Positions 1-11,737 of a DNA stretch of 64,000 nucleotides are shown here, one piece after another. Location of the stretch: assembly GCA_902729315.2 (NCBI GenBank), contig LR746281.1, positions 563,001-627,000 of the forward strand. The letters are read 5' to 3'. The position numbers were made by a program, and so were the translations under genes. The DNA is from Spirodela intermedia (Eukaryota; Streptophyta; Magnoliopsida; Alismatales; Araceae). The notes under the pieces are model-generated. The model was not told where the DNA came from. It made no database searches and worked only from the letters and a program-made list of their open reading frames with translations. Every line of letters starts with the position of its first letter. The stretch's first letter is position 1.

Positions 1-89
1 GGCGGCGACTTCCGATCGCCGTTAAAGAAGACGGCGGGGAAGATGATGAGGCCGCGTGTCGAGACGTGAGCCCCTCCTTGGCGACGAGT

Positions 90-98
90 CTATTTAAG
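90..98 (+). promoter_or_regulatory. putative TATA element of the PHT4;4-like gene
   Basis: An AT-rich TCTATTTAAG stretch stands alone in GC-rich sequence about 310 bp before the start codon at 404. Its position would put transcription start near 120 and leave a leader of roughly 280 nt. It is a sequence match only, with no transcript support. Confidence 0.35.
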
Positions 99-403
99 GT
101 GTGGAGTAGCCACGTCGTCTTTTCCCGCCCCCAAGACGGCCAGATTGGCCGTGGCAGCCCCCCTCAGTCCATGTGTGCTCAAGAAGCAGTACGGCTTTAT
201 CCTCTCCTGAGCCGCAGGGGGCGACATCGCCGAGGAGAGCCAGAGAGAAAAGGGTCGCCCTCAGCGGCTCGGAATCCCTTCCATCTTCGCGTCGATTTTA
301 TCCCTTTCTCAACCGAAATGCGCCTCTAGTGCCGAATTCGAGAATTTCATCGTTCCTCCGGCATTGTCACTCGGACAGCAGACAAGGTCGGCAGAGGTCT
401 CCA

Positions 404-3400
404 ATGGCAGTCGGAGCTGTGATATCCGGCAGAGACTTAAGTTCGCTTCTCGCACCAGGTTGTCTAAGCATTTTTTTTCGTCTCTACAGTTTCTTAATGT
501 TCTTCACAGATCTTTCCTTTTCAGGCATTTATGTTTCTCCGCATGCGATCCGATGCCTCTGCGTGCATTTAAATATCGACTTCTTCATTCTCGTGGGATT
601 CGCACTCCATGCACATTTCACCCATTTGACCTGAGTGAGACCTGAGTCCTTTAAGCTGACGAGTTAATAGAGCAAAAGTCGTGTTGCGAGGGGCCCCGTT
701 CTGTAGAAAACGGATTGGTTTTGCACTTGTAATACGCGCCCATTTGATACAAGAGGGGTATTTCGTCACGGCTCGTTGACTTTCATTTTCCTGTCTGTTT
801 TCCCTGGGAAATTTGTCGCCGGTATGACTAAGAATGGATCCTCCCATGACTACGAATTTACTTGCGTAAATTAAACAGAGGAAAGTGTTCATTTCGTTGC
901 CGGCTTTACAGTTTTTTTATATTTATTTGAAGTAATCTCGCACGATGGTTACCGTGTCAGTTTCCTGCAGAAAAATTGAAATGGAAGGCCAAGGTGTCAG
1001 GTTCATTCGTTCGTTTTTATATTTATTTTAGGACCCTCTAGTTCTCCGATATGGAAAATTGCTAACGTATGTTACAGCCTTCTCTTTCACGCCTTAGACG
1101 TAAGTCACCTCCGTAAGTTTTCTCCTTAAGCAGCCTGTCAAAAAATGACCTATCTTTTGTCATGGTATGAGCTTATCAGACTGGGGACTAGTATGCGGAA
1201 TGGTGTTTTCATGTTCCGTCTGTGAAATAGGAAATTTGATGATTAGATGATTCTTGTTGCTGCATCTCATCGCCAATTTCAATTGTTACTGCAGGAAAAC
1301 AGAAACAAGCAGAAAGAGCTGATTATCATGACAGAAGAGAACAAGATAGAACCATGTGGGGTAGAATGGTCAACAAGTCGCCTTTCCATAATGGCTATTG
1401 TTGTCATTCTTCCAGACATTTCTACCGGCCAGTTCGTTTTAGTCGTCCGTTGGACAATATAACAATTTTCCAGGGAGGAGTTTCTTTTTATGAAAAGATA
1501 GATCCCCTTCAAAGTTTCCAGGGAATCCATTCCAGCAGAAACTTTTATAATGAGAATCTCAGACAGAGAACATTGGGAAGGCCACACTCTTTATTTTCAT
1601 CATTTCTTTCCAGTAGCAACTTGCTTCACCCAAGAAACCTCGACAACCTTGGATTCTCAGGCAACAAGTGCAAAACGTATGAGCGTCAGCCATTACTGAG
1701 AACGCATTCTAGCTTCCAACCAAGCGATGATGAACTAACAATTTCGGAAGTAGATTCGTCTATATCTCCAGATGAACCAAATGAAGCTGCCTTATCTGAA
1801 AGGGATTCAGAGAAAGCACCCTCATCAGCACAGTTTCCAAAACGCTGGGTGATAGTTCTTCTATGTTTTGCAGCATTTCTCCTCTGCAACATGGATCGTG
1901 TAGGTTTTTAATTTTCTTGTCTTCAAGCTTTTTAAGTGCTACGGAGTATCTAAGATTTATTTTTTATTCAGGTAAACATGAGTATTGCCATCCTTCCGAT
2001 GTCAGCAGAATTTAACTGGAATCCTGCAACCGTGGGACTAATCCAATCGTCTTTTTTCTGGGGTTATCTGCTTACTCAGGTTTGAATCTTTCGTGACCAT
2101 CTGTAATTGAAATATTGTCTCGTTTTGAGCACTTTTATTTTACTTTTAGGCTTATACTTGAGAAAGCAAGTTACTTTTAACAGAGGGGAATTTCGCTCGT
2201 GTCAAAAAGGACCATTTGTGCTCTTATTATTGTTGTAGCCATTTGTTAATCCCCTCTCTCTATCATCTTGACGTGAAGCACTTTCTTCATGGTAACCTTT
2301 TCGAGGAAGCCTCCCCTAGCCTCTTCTATGGTCTTCTGTTAACCCTGCATATTTGTCATCTTCACAAGGCCATATAAAGACTTAAATATTCTCACCGCTG
2401 ATGGTTTGAGCGGTTCCAGTAAGGCCGTTCCTTATTCCAATTTCTGTGGGAATGCCAAGGACTATGTTGTCTTCATGGTGTGTCATTCTTCTTCTTCTTC
2501 TATATCTCGATGGCATAGTCATCAAGGGTTATCACTGTGGCGCTTCAGCTCGAGTTTCACCCTTATCATCAAGGGTTATCACTGTGGGGCTATATCAAAT
2601 TCGGGCATAATCCGTTTTCTTTGATGGCACTCCTTAGTCCTTTTTCTCGCCCTCTACTCACTCTTTGGTGTTGACATAGTACCCTTCATCATTTTTTCTC
2701 TGTGTCATCAATTGTGCCTATGAAGCTGTGTGTTTGTTCATTTGTGCCTCAACTTGGGCCGATGATTCTAGTTATCTTCTCTCTACTACAGGCTTCTGCA
2801 ACTTTAGATTAGACTGAAAGCAATTTAATTCCATGCTTGACAAAGATGTAGTGAAACTATTTTCAGGAATAACGAACAGATGAGAATAAATTCTACTCAG
2901 ATTTATGAACAGAATAATAGCAAAATCGTCTCATTTGTGGCATTTTTTTGTCTCCGTGCGAGCTTATATTTAATTCGTTGACATTTAGGAAAGTTCTCTC
3001 TAGATTTGATGGCCAGTCTATATTGAATTATTTTCATGTCATTTTTATGGCAGCACTAACCCTATAAATTATGATTTTTTTTGTTCAAGTATTGTGTTTT
3101 AATACCGAATGTCTTTATATAGTGCAGATCGTCGGAGGAATATGGGCAGATAAGCTTGGTGGTAAGCTTGTTCTAGGTTTTGGGGTTGTTTGGTGGTCAG
3201 TAGCTACGGTTCTTACACCTATTGCTGCTCGGTTTGGGCTCCCTTTCTTGCTCTTTGCTCGAGCTTTGATGGGCATTGGTGAGGTTAGCTTCTTATTCTC
3301 TCGTAGTCATAATGATGCTGGCCTTCGAGCTCATTTTCTTATAGGTTTTTTCTTTCTCGACTATAATTGATAACTGTTTCTACTTTACCGCGCAGTAAAT

Positions 3401-6400
3401 AGGTTATTAATAAAAAAATGATAAATGTATTTTCCATTGAATGGCTATTGATCTGCTGATAGTGTTCCATACATTGTGCTTTCACAACTGATGTTCCAAA
3501 ATTTTCCGTTTGGTTTTTTTCTGGGAGTTCTGGACCTGTGTAATGTCTCTTCTTACTTGGCCACAATGTTTCTTTTCATCTTCTTGACAGCGACTCTGTT
3601 CATGATACCTTGAAGAAAAATTTTACGATAAGTTTGATTCATGTTTCAAAAGTCCAACCAAATATTGTCGCATTCTTGTAGCCTTGTTATTGTATTTTGA
3701 GCGTTGACATTAGTATCACGGTGCTCTGTTTTATTCGTTTATGAAAGAGATGGTATTTGTGAAATTCAACCTCATATATGGGCACAATTCTCATTGCTTC
3801 GTTTCTCACTTACTGGTTGTCTTCGAATGCATTTCCAATTTAATGTGGTATTATACATCTCCAATTTACTTTAAAATTATGCAAAATATGCTTTATCATT
3901 GTGGACATTAGCTTATTTCACTTCTTTAAACCTGGTTCTCTGAATTACAGGGCGTTGCTATGCCTGCCATGAATAATTTACTCTCAAAATGGATCCCTGT
4001 ATCTGAGAGAAGTCGATCACTTGCTCTGGTGTACAGTGGCATGTACCTTGGTTCTGTCACTGGGTTGGCTTTCTCTCCCATTCTCATTGATAAGTTCGGA
4101 TGGCCTTCTGTCTTCTACTCTTTTGGCTCTCTGGGAAGCCTCTGGTTTGCATTGTGGCAGAGTAAGGTAAAATCCATCAGTGTTCTTGACTTTTAATCCT
4201 TACTGCTCAACTTTCTATTTCCCTTTTCTTTTCTTTTCTTTTTTTGGTGTGAAACGGACAGTGATTCCTCAATGTTCAGTTTGTAGCTCATATTTGTGCA
4301 TGTCATATTCGATTTCTTTCCATAGACCAGAAAGTATATCACTGCATATGATATCTCCATTTTTACCTCGAGAGACTCATAGGATGTCTGTCCACAACTG
4401 AATCTTCCTCAATGACACGTCTCCTCTCATGAGACTAACACATTGTAAAGCACTTTTTATGATGTTCACGGCATTTTGTTATATCAGCGTGTCTCCGTGC
4501 ATTTCTAACCTGTCCCTGTTGTCTATTAGGCGTACAGCTCTCCTCGAGAGGACCCAGAAATTTCCGAAAACGAGAAGAAGCTTATTTTAGGTGCTAATCT
4601 GTCGAAGGATCCTGCTTCAGATATTCCGTGGAGATTAATTCTATCAAAAGCTCCTGTCTGGGCTCTTATCATCTCTCACTTCTGCCATAATTGGGGCACA
4701 TTCATTCTCCTTACATGGATGCCCACATATTACAACCAGGTAAAGTACTGTCTGTTGCTATGCCTATGCGTGGACGGTGTCCACTGTCATGCTCCCATCG
4801 CGGGGGTCCACTGAACGAATCTGAGGAGATCCAGGAAGGCTTATTAAATAGGTTTTTTTTCGGCTGGTTGACGATCCAGCGTCCCAAATCAACATAAGGT
4901 TGGGTTCGGTGGCGGGAAAGGGGTTCCTGAGGTCACTCGGGAAGACATAATTTATAAAGGGAAACAATTATAATCCGTTTTGACTTCAGTCTGATTCTCA
5001 AGTGTTTCCCATCATCTTTTCTTTTCTGCTGAAATGAAAATGGAAATTTTTATTTGCATGTTTATCTAAAAATTATGTATAATTTATAGAAAAACATATA
5101 GTCTCCCATTCACTTTAATATGGAGAAGTTATAAAAAGAAACAATCATAGTCCGTTTTCACGTCAGTCTGATTGCTTAAGAGTTTCCCATCAGCTTTGCT
5201 TTTCTTTTGAAATGAAAATGAAATTGTTCTTTGCATGTTTTTTCTATAAATTATTTATAATATATCGTCAAAAAGCAGTCGTCTCAGAGATCTTCTGCCT
5301 TCATCCTGGATTCCTGTTTCTCATTCTAGGACAGCAGGCAAGTGTCGTGGTATCAATCTGAACTGTATTCAAATCCTCTGTTCTACTAGCGTTCATCTTT
5401 TTTCTTGGATACCTTCATCAGTTTCACCTTTGTTAGCCACCTGTCCGAGGGTGGCACTTTGCCTGCCCCTGCCACTTCTCAGCTTCCCTCTGTGAATGGT
5501 TCCATGTATATCTCTCAGACGGCCGAGATTTCTGTGAATTTTAGTGGTTTTAGAAAAGCTATTGATATACATATCATTATTATTTTTTAGATTCTCAAAA
5601 CAGAGTAATAAAGAAACTTCATTCTTCGCAGTGATGCAAAAAACTCTCCTCTTTCGAGTGTTTGCATGTCCATGTTTCTAGGATTTTAAATGATTTCGAA
5701 GTCCAAAGTGTCTGAAAGCTTTTGTGGTCCTTGAGGAGTGGAGAACACCTGGTCAATGGTAACCATTAGATTTCAATGGGAACTCCTAAAAGAGGGCTCC
5801 TCGTCATATATCCCTGCACATCCCCCTCGTGGTTTTCCTGATTGAATCAAAATTCACAGTGCTCCGTATGATATCTAGATTTGTATACAAGATTACCATT
5901 GACCAAGCTCGCTATTGCTTAAGCTTCATCTGCATGATCCCTCCACGGCAACCTTGGTTCATAATATGGGTACAGTTCAAGTGCTTGGTTAGGCTTAGGC
6001 TCAATAGTTTGGGTACAGGCGAAATTTATGGACGGCAGAGTCGAGCTGGATGAAGCTCCTACCTGTGATCCATACTCGAACTTGTGCTCAATCCCTCTAT
6101 GAACTTGTTCATCTTTATATGATGTTAAGCATTGATATAAATAGAGCCCTCGAATCATAGGTTTCTGACGCAGCATTGTTATTATTAGAGCTTTCTGTGA
6201 CTCTTAATGCTTTTTTCTTCATTATCCGTCTGCATGCACAGACGCTCATCTCGGTGAATTTGCGCAGGTATTGAAGTTTAATCTGACTGAGTCTGGACTA
6301 TTCTGTGTTCTACCATGGTTGACCATGGCTGTGTTTGCAAACATAGGGGGTTGGATTGCAGATACTCTTGTCCAGAAAGGGTTGTCCATAACCACGGTTC

Positions 6401-7255
6401 GGAAGGTAAACACCCCCCCCCCCCCCCCCCTCTTCAAGGCTGCTTACAACTCTTCCCGTTGACTCGGTGCTCAACATGGCCTCTATGAAGAATCTTCTTC
6501 TTGACTTTCCCGTTGACTGATGAAGACTCTCCCAAACAACGCTCCACGGGTTTATTTTCAGCTGTACATAAATTCTTACTCTGGCTGGGCTTCACTTGTC
6601 GCAGATTATGCAGTCGATTGGGTTTCTTGGGCCGGCGTTCTTCCTCACCCAGCTGGGCCGTGTCCGTACTCCGGCCATGGCGGTGCTCTGCATGGCCTGC
6701 AGCCAGGTGCTCCTCCTCCTCCTCCTCCTCCTCCTCCTCCTCCTCCGGCTATGAACCCTCAATTCTCATCTCTTTACGCTGCGATGGGCCGAGTCACCGA
6801 AGCCCGGGTTTGCTTCTTACCTTCACCGGCCCTTTCGACCTGCAGGGCAGCGACGCCTTCTCGCAGTCTGGTCTGTATTCGAACCACCAGGACATCGGGC
6901 CCCGCTACGCCGTAAGAGCGCATCTTTACTGTGATTTAATGCAAGTTTAGATGGAATGGCTTCATATCGGTTGCTCCTCCCTGTAGGGAGTGCTGCTGGG
7001 GCTGTCCAACACGGCCGGAGTGTTGGCCGGCGTCTTCGGCACCGCCGCCACCGGATACATCCTCCAACGAGGCACGCCGACGAGCTTCTCCCTCTCTGCC
7101 CCTCTTCTCATATAATTGTTTCCCGATTTGGGGCTGAATGCGTTTTCGCCCTCCCAGGTTCCTGGAACGACGTCTTTAAGGTGGCCGTGGCCCTGTACCT
7201 CGTGGGAACTCTGGTTTGGAACCTGTTCTCAACTGGGGAGAAGATTCTCGACTGA
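404..7255 (+). CDS. PHT4;4: PHT4;4/ANTR2-like plastid anion (phosphate/ascorbate) transporter
   Basis: Major-facilitator transporter of the plant PHT4 (ANTR, SLC17-type) family. Members sit in the chloroplast envelope or thylakoid; PHT4;4 is known to carry ascorbate and phosphate. I assembled eleven exons: 404-458, 1295-1899, 1972-2079, 3128-3283, 3951-4166, 4530-4739, 6268-6405, 6605-6706, 6846-6911, 6987-7071 and 7158-7255. Phases agree and give about 612 aa. Exon 1 encodes MAVGAVISGRDLSSLLAPG, which resembles the start of Arabidopsis PHT4;4 as I recall it. The roughly 200 residues before the first membrane helix are Ser/Arg-rich and include a likely transit peptide. Conserved blocks include NMDRVNMSIAI after helix 1, GGIWADKLGGK, the WIPVSERSRSLA loop, ISHFCHNWGTF and the C-terminal LGLSNTAGVLAGV. 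The last intron uses a GC donor. Substrate is inferred from the closest family member; phosphate-only transport is the alternative. The gene converges on the dioxygenase gene downstream. Confidence 0.88.
4961..5290 (+). repeat. diverged tandem duplication in a PHT4;4-like intron
   Basis: Two adjacent copies, offset by 177 bp, both run from GAAACAAT through TCCGTTTT, CAGTCTGATT, GTTTCCCATCA and GAAATGAAAATG to an AT-rich tail. They differ by many substitutions and small indels, so the duplication is old. They lie inside the 1.5-kb intron between exons 6 and 7. Confidence 0.7.
6410..6430 (+). repeat. C homopolymer next to a splice donor
   Basis: A run of about 20 C residues begins a few bases after the donor of the PHT4;4-like exon 7 (ends 6405). 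Such runs are prone to length error in sequencing. It is intronic, so no effect on the protein is expected. Confidence 0.7.
6709..6742 (+). repeat. TCC trinucleotide microsatellite in intron
   Basis: About ten tandem TCC units follow directly after the exon 8 donor of the PHT4;4-like gene (exon end 6706). It is intronic and pyrimidine-rich. Confidence 0.8.
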
Positions 7256-7670
<415 letters not shown>

Positions 7671-9021
7671 CTAGTGGGCGAGCTTCCGCGACTCGAGGAA
7701 GCTCTTGGCTGTGGTGCCCCGCGAGGAGAGGTGGTGGAGGAAGGCGGCGAAGCCGGTGTCCATATACCGCCGTGGCTCGCTGGCGGTGACGAGCTGCGGC
7801 GAAGGGCTGACCACGGCGGCGGGGGAGAGGCTGTGGAGCGACGCTACCGAAACCCGCGGGGAGGTGGCGTTGACGAAGACCCGGTGCAGCACGCTCTTGT
7901 ACTTGCCGTTGCTGAATATCTGAGAGAGAAGGAGAAAGTCAAATGGTATTCACCCGCTTGAGGAGGACTGAGGGAGGGAGGGAGGAGATGAGAGATAATA
8001 AGGGTTTAGGGTTTAAGAGGGCGGTGCCTCGAGGTGGTCGCCGACGTTGACGAGGAGGGAGCCAGCGGCGGCGTTGACGGTGGCCCAGCGGCCCTGGTGC
8101 TGCATTTGGAGCCCGTTGACTCCATCCTGGAGGAGGACGGTGAGGAAGCCGTAGTCGGAGTGAGGGGGCATTCCCAGAGTCAGCTCCGGCTGCGGGCATG
8201 GCGGGAAGAAGTTGAGCACCATCAGCTGGCTCCCCTCCCTGAACTTCTCCATCATCTTCGCGTCCTCCACGCCGAGCGTCTCCATGATCGCTGCCATGAG
8301 GTCCAGGAAGAGGTTCCTCGTCTCCCGAGCGTAGGAGACCGCCACCTCCCTGAGACAGGCCACCTCTCGAACGGTTGGTTAGTTGCTTCTTCTTCTTCTT
8401 CTTCTTCAGTTCTCCGAACCAGAGGTGGAAGGGAAGGGGGGCTTACCTGAGGTCTGGGGGAGAGGCGGGCCAAAGGGAGAGAACCTCGGGGAGGGGATGG
8501 GAGGTGAGCTTGAGGAAGTCCCTCCAGCAGAAGACGCCGTCCATGGTCTGGTTGAAGCTGGTGCCGTATCTCACCGGAGAGAGTACCTCCGACGACATGA
8601 ACCTCTCTCTCTCCTTCAACGGCAGCTTGAAGAAACTCCTGCTCACCTCGATCATGCTCCGGAGCACCTCCCCCGGCAGCCCATGGTTCACCACCTAAAA
8701 CCCAGCGTTACCCTCCTCCACTTTAGAGGGAGAAAGATAGAGTGAGAAAGAGAGAGACAGAGAGAGGAGATGGTCAGGAACCTGAAAGAGGCCGTATTTC
8801 CGGCAGGCGTCGGCGAGGGAAGAGAGAGCTCGTTCTCGGCCGGCGGAGCCGGGGTGGAGGTCGGAGATGTCGACGATGGGGAGCTCGAGAAGGTCGGGCT
8901 CGGCCTGCGTGCGATCAGGGACGGGTAGTATGTACTTGGTGGGGACCCTCTTGACTTCACACTCGCAGAGATGTTTCACTCCTTTCATATAGTCGGCTTC
9001 CGCAGACTCTTCCAGCTCCAT
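7671..9021 (-). CDS. 2-oxoglutarate/Fe(II)-dependent dioxygenase (DOXC class)
   Basis: Soluble plant 2-ODD of the DMR6-like / flavanone 3-dioxygenase 3-like group, which oxidises small specialised metabolites or hormones with 2-oxoglutarate and O2. Four exons read on the minus strand (9021-8782, 8694-8447, 8349-8028, 7919-7671) give 352 aa, a normal length. The N-terminal DIOX_N domain contains the HGLPGEV segment. The C-terminal jelly-roll shows all catalytic residues: iron ligands His226 and Asp228 (PPHSDYGF) and His282 (SVLHRVF), and the 2-oxoglutarate-binding Arg292/Ser294 ([10 protein letters not shown]). The start is the ATG at 9021; an in-frame GTG two codons upstream was not used. Intron 3 appears to use a GC donor. 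The substrate cannot be told from sequence. Confidence 0.9.
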
Positions 9022-9048
9022 CGCCACAGGCCCGGAAAGCTAGAGGGG

Positions 9049-9075
9049 GAGAGAGAGAGAGAGAGAGAGAGAGAG
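9049..9075 (+). repeat. (GA)n microsatellite in the dioxygenase leader
   Basis: About 13 GA units, which read as CT on the transcribed strand, lie some 30 bp upstream of the dioxygenase start codon and about 140 bp after its TATA element, so probably in the 5' UTR. Confidence 0.85.
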
Positions 9076-9216
9076 GCGGTGACGACGATAAGTGATATAA
9101 AAAAAGGAAGGAGAGAGAAATCTGAGGATGGAAGATAATTCTTGGGAGGAGGGGATTGGAGAAGGGAGGAGATATGGATGGGGGCGAGTCGGAATGGGAG
9201 AGAGGGGAGGGGGGAG

Positions 9217-9224
9217 TATATATA
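9217..9224 (-). promoter_or_regulatory. TATA box of the dioxygenase gene
   Basis: TATATATA in a GC- and purine-rich setting, about 195 bp upstream of the dioxygenase ATG on the minus strand. It predicts a transcription start near 9190 and a leader of about 170 nt. Confidence 0.6.
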
Positions 9225-9249
9225 GGCGACCCAGCGGAGCAATTTAAGT

Positions 9250-11705
9250 GAACCAGAGTGCCGCGACGTCGGGGGAAACGTCGGCGAGCGTTGGAATCAT
9301 CTCCTTGTGAGGCTTTCCTTCGTTGACTTGTGGCCAAAGTCAGACCACAACATCTGAAGCCCCAATGATCTCATCTCTCTCTCTCTCTCACGCTATCACA
9401 ATCTTTCGGTCTACTGGGTGACTGCCGACGTGATGTAAAAGGTGTGAGAAATGGAAAGGATCGAACGGGGGTGTTCCTCCCACAAGTTTCTCGCATCAAC
9501 GACTAACGCAGTGTATTTCGGGCTTTGTAAAATCCAACTGATCCCCGGCCCCGTCCCCCTGATTTCCCTGAAGAGAGACAAACCAAGAGATCGTGAGAGA
9601 GGATATCTTACAGCCTCTGGGGTTTAGCCTACCTCTCAACGTAATCCCCCGACAATCATCTCTCTCTCTCTCTCTAGCTCTCTCTAGCTCTTCTGGGACC
9701 TGCGAGACCCCCGTCCGTCGGGACGCTATGGGCACCGTCACCTTCGCTCGCAGGCTACGCCCCCGCATGACGACACGGGGGGGTGGGAGGGGCGACGGCG
9801 ACGGCGACGGCGATGACGATGCGTCTTCCCTAGTCCCTCGCCCGCTACGCTACAGCACGGCCGTCACCGTCCGCCGCCGCCGCCAAAGGGAGATGCCCTT
9901 CATTTACCAAAAATTGGACTGCGGCATAGACTAGGAGGATAGCCATAGATATCCACGTATCCTCCACCACTGTCCTGGACATTATCGACAGACGCATTCA
10001 CACGGGCCCGTACCACCTCCTCGTGCAATAACTACATTAAATGTGAATATTCTGTAAATTATTATACTTTGGAAAATATGCTCTGCCGGAGTGGCGCTCC
10101 TCATCGGTCGGAACGCGTTGGTTCGTCCGTTTTCTTTTTCTTTTAGGTGCATTTTTTCCGTGTTTCGAAGGGTACAAATGGATATATATATATAATAAAA
10201 AAACTGGTGTCGTTGAGTAGAAATTACCTTCCATCGGCATCGGGGGGCGCGTCATTTTACACTTTATTTTATCATTGCAAATTATTCGGCGGCACGTGAC
10301 GGTGATTACCTCGTTTTTGTATAGGGCGGAACGATACAAGAAGGTAACTAATCGACGTGTTATTTTACTCGCATGGTGCAGAGGGGTGTCACTTAATAAA
10401 ATATCACGCGTTATTTTATTTTTTTCTTTCCGTGTGAAGGTAGGTGCTAAGTAGTAAAAAAAAATGGTGCCATTTTACGAGAAGTACCTTGAACAAACAT
10501 TCATCGAATCTAAAGGGGTTCATTTATTTCTTTTAATCTTAATTATCAATCAAGGTACAAAATCAAATGTTTATGCCGATTGAATGAAAAATCAAGGGTC
10601 TTAATTTTTTTTAATAAAAAAAACAATTAATGTGTCTTTTATATGAACATACATCAGATGACATGTTAATTTAATTTATTTGGATATTTTTTTAGGACAT
10701 AAAGGCGCCAAATAATAATAGTCAGTGTCGTCTACCAAAATATAGCTCATTTTAGTATACATCGTATACAAAAGTGTTAACTTGTCGATCTCACTTTTTT
10801 TTAGGTCATTGATTAATAAAATATTCTTAGCCATTTAAAAAATACACACACGGTTAGAAAGAGAGAGAAAACATTGTGCATTTGCTCGTATTTTAAACAA
10901 GGTATCCCAAGGCGCCGCCACACTCGTGTCGTATCGTGAACGGAGGAGGCATCGACAGCCCAGAGGGCCAATCCATTTTTACAGATACCGCGTCGCGACG
11001 TGGAGCCCATGGGCCCAAATGGAGAAGGGCCCACTAAAAAAAATGGGTAAGAAATGCCATGTCGGGCTGGGCCCGAATCACTGCCGGAGAAAGAGCGCAC
11101 CCTCTGCTGCGGACGCGTTTGTCCCCTTGTAGGCCCGTTGGGCCTGGGCCTGTCTGGGATGTCGACAATCATTAGTTTAACCCGTCCCGTCACTTTCCGG
11201 GGCCTCGCCTTTTCCCGAAAAGGCCACGTGAATGGGCCGGAAGTTGTCGGGCGGACGACGAGGCGATCGGCCTCGGCTCCACTAGGATCGCTTTTGGCCC
11301 ACACGACAGATCCGTCAAATCAGGCGAGAGAGAGAGACAGAGAAATCTCCGATCGTTCCGCATCTTCTGTTACTGAATGAGAGTGGACCCATATCGAACA
11401 GGCCGAAGTTCGACGGGCTTGACGGATGGTTAATATGGGCTATTATTTAAATAAAATGGGGCCCCGTTTTTGGCCCATTAATAGGGGTTTCCGGGTTGGA
11501 AAGCCTTCGAGAAACGAGTGACCGCGCACAGCAATCAAGGCCCAATAATCCCATTGGACATCGGCAGACGTTCCATTTCCCTCTCGCTAGAGGTTAGGCG
11601 AGAAAGAAAGAGAGAGAGAGCCTAGTATGATGATAGCAGGAACGGAAACTCTCTCTCTCTCTCTCTCCCTTCTCCCGTCTCTCATACGCTTCTCGTAAGC
11701 TAGTT

Positions 11706-11735
<30 letters not shown>
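9250..11735. other. gene-free intergenic region
   Basis: This 2.5-kb stretch lies between the dioxygenase promoter and the 3' end of the GT4-like gene. It holds CT microsatellites (about 9657-9685, 11648-11668 and 11706-11737), a short GGCGAC repeat at 9790-9820, an AT-rich segment at about 10030-10880, and a cluster of GGCCCA/TGGGCC-type motifs at about 10950-11560. No coding sequence was recognised. Confidence 0.6.

Positions 11736-11737
<2 letters not shown>

Noticed and set aside
7705-7961. Plus-strand ORFs over the dioxygenase last exon
   Set aside because: Shadows of the minus-strand gene, whose frame carries the complete iron and 2-oxoglutarate ligands.
9593-9934. 113-codon ORF with Gly-Asp repeats
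   Set aside because: Made of a GGCGAC repeat and flanking GC-rich sequence; no family resemblance, no splice context, non-conserved composition.
10813-11304. 163-codon minus-strand ORF
   Set aside because: Crosses the GGCCCA motif cluster; low-complexity Pro/Gly/Arg content and no recognisable domain.
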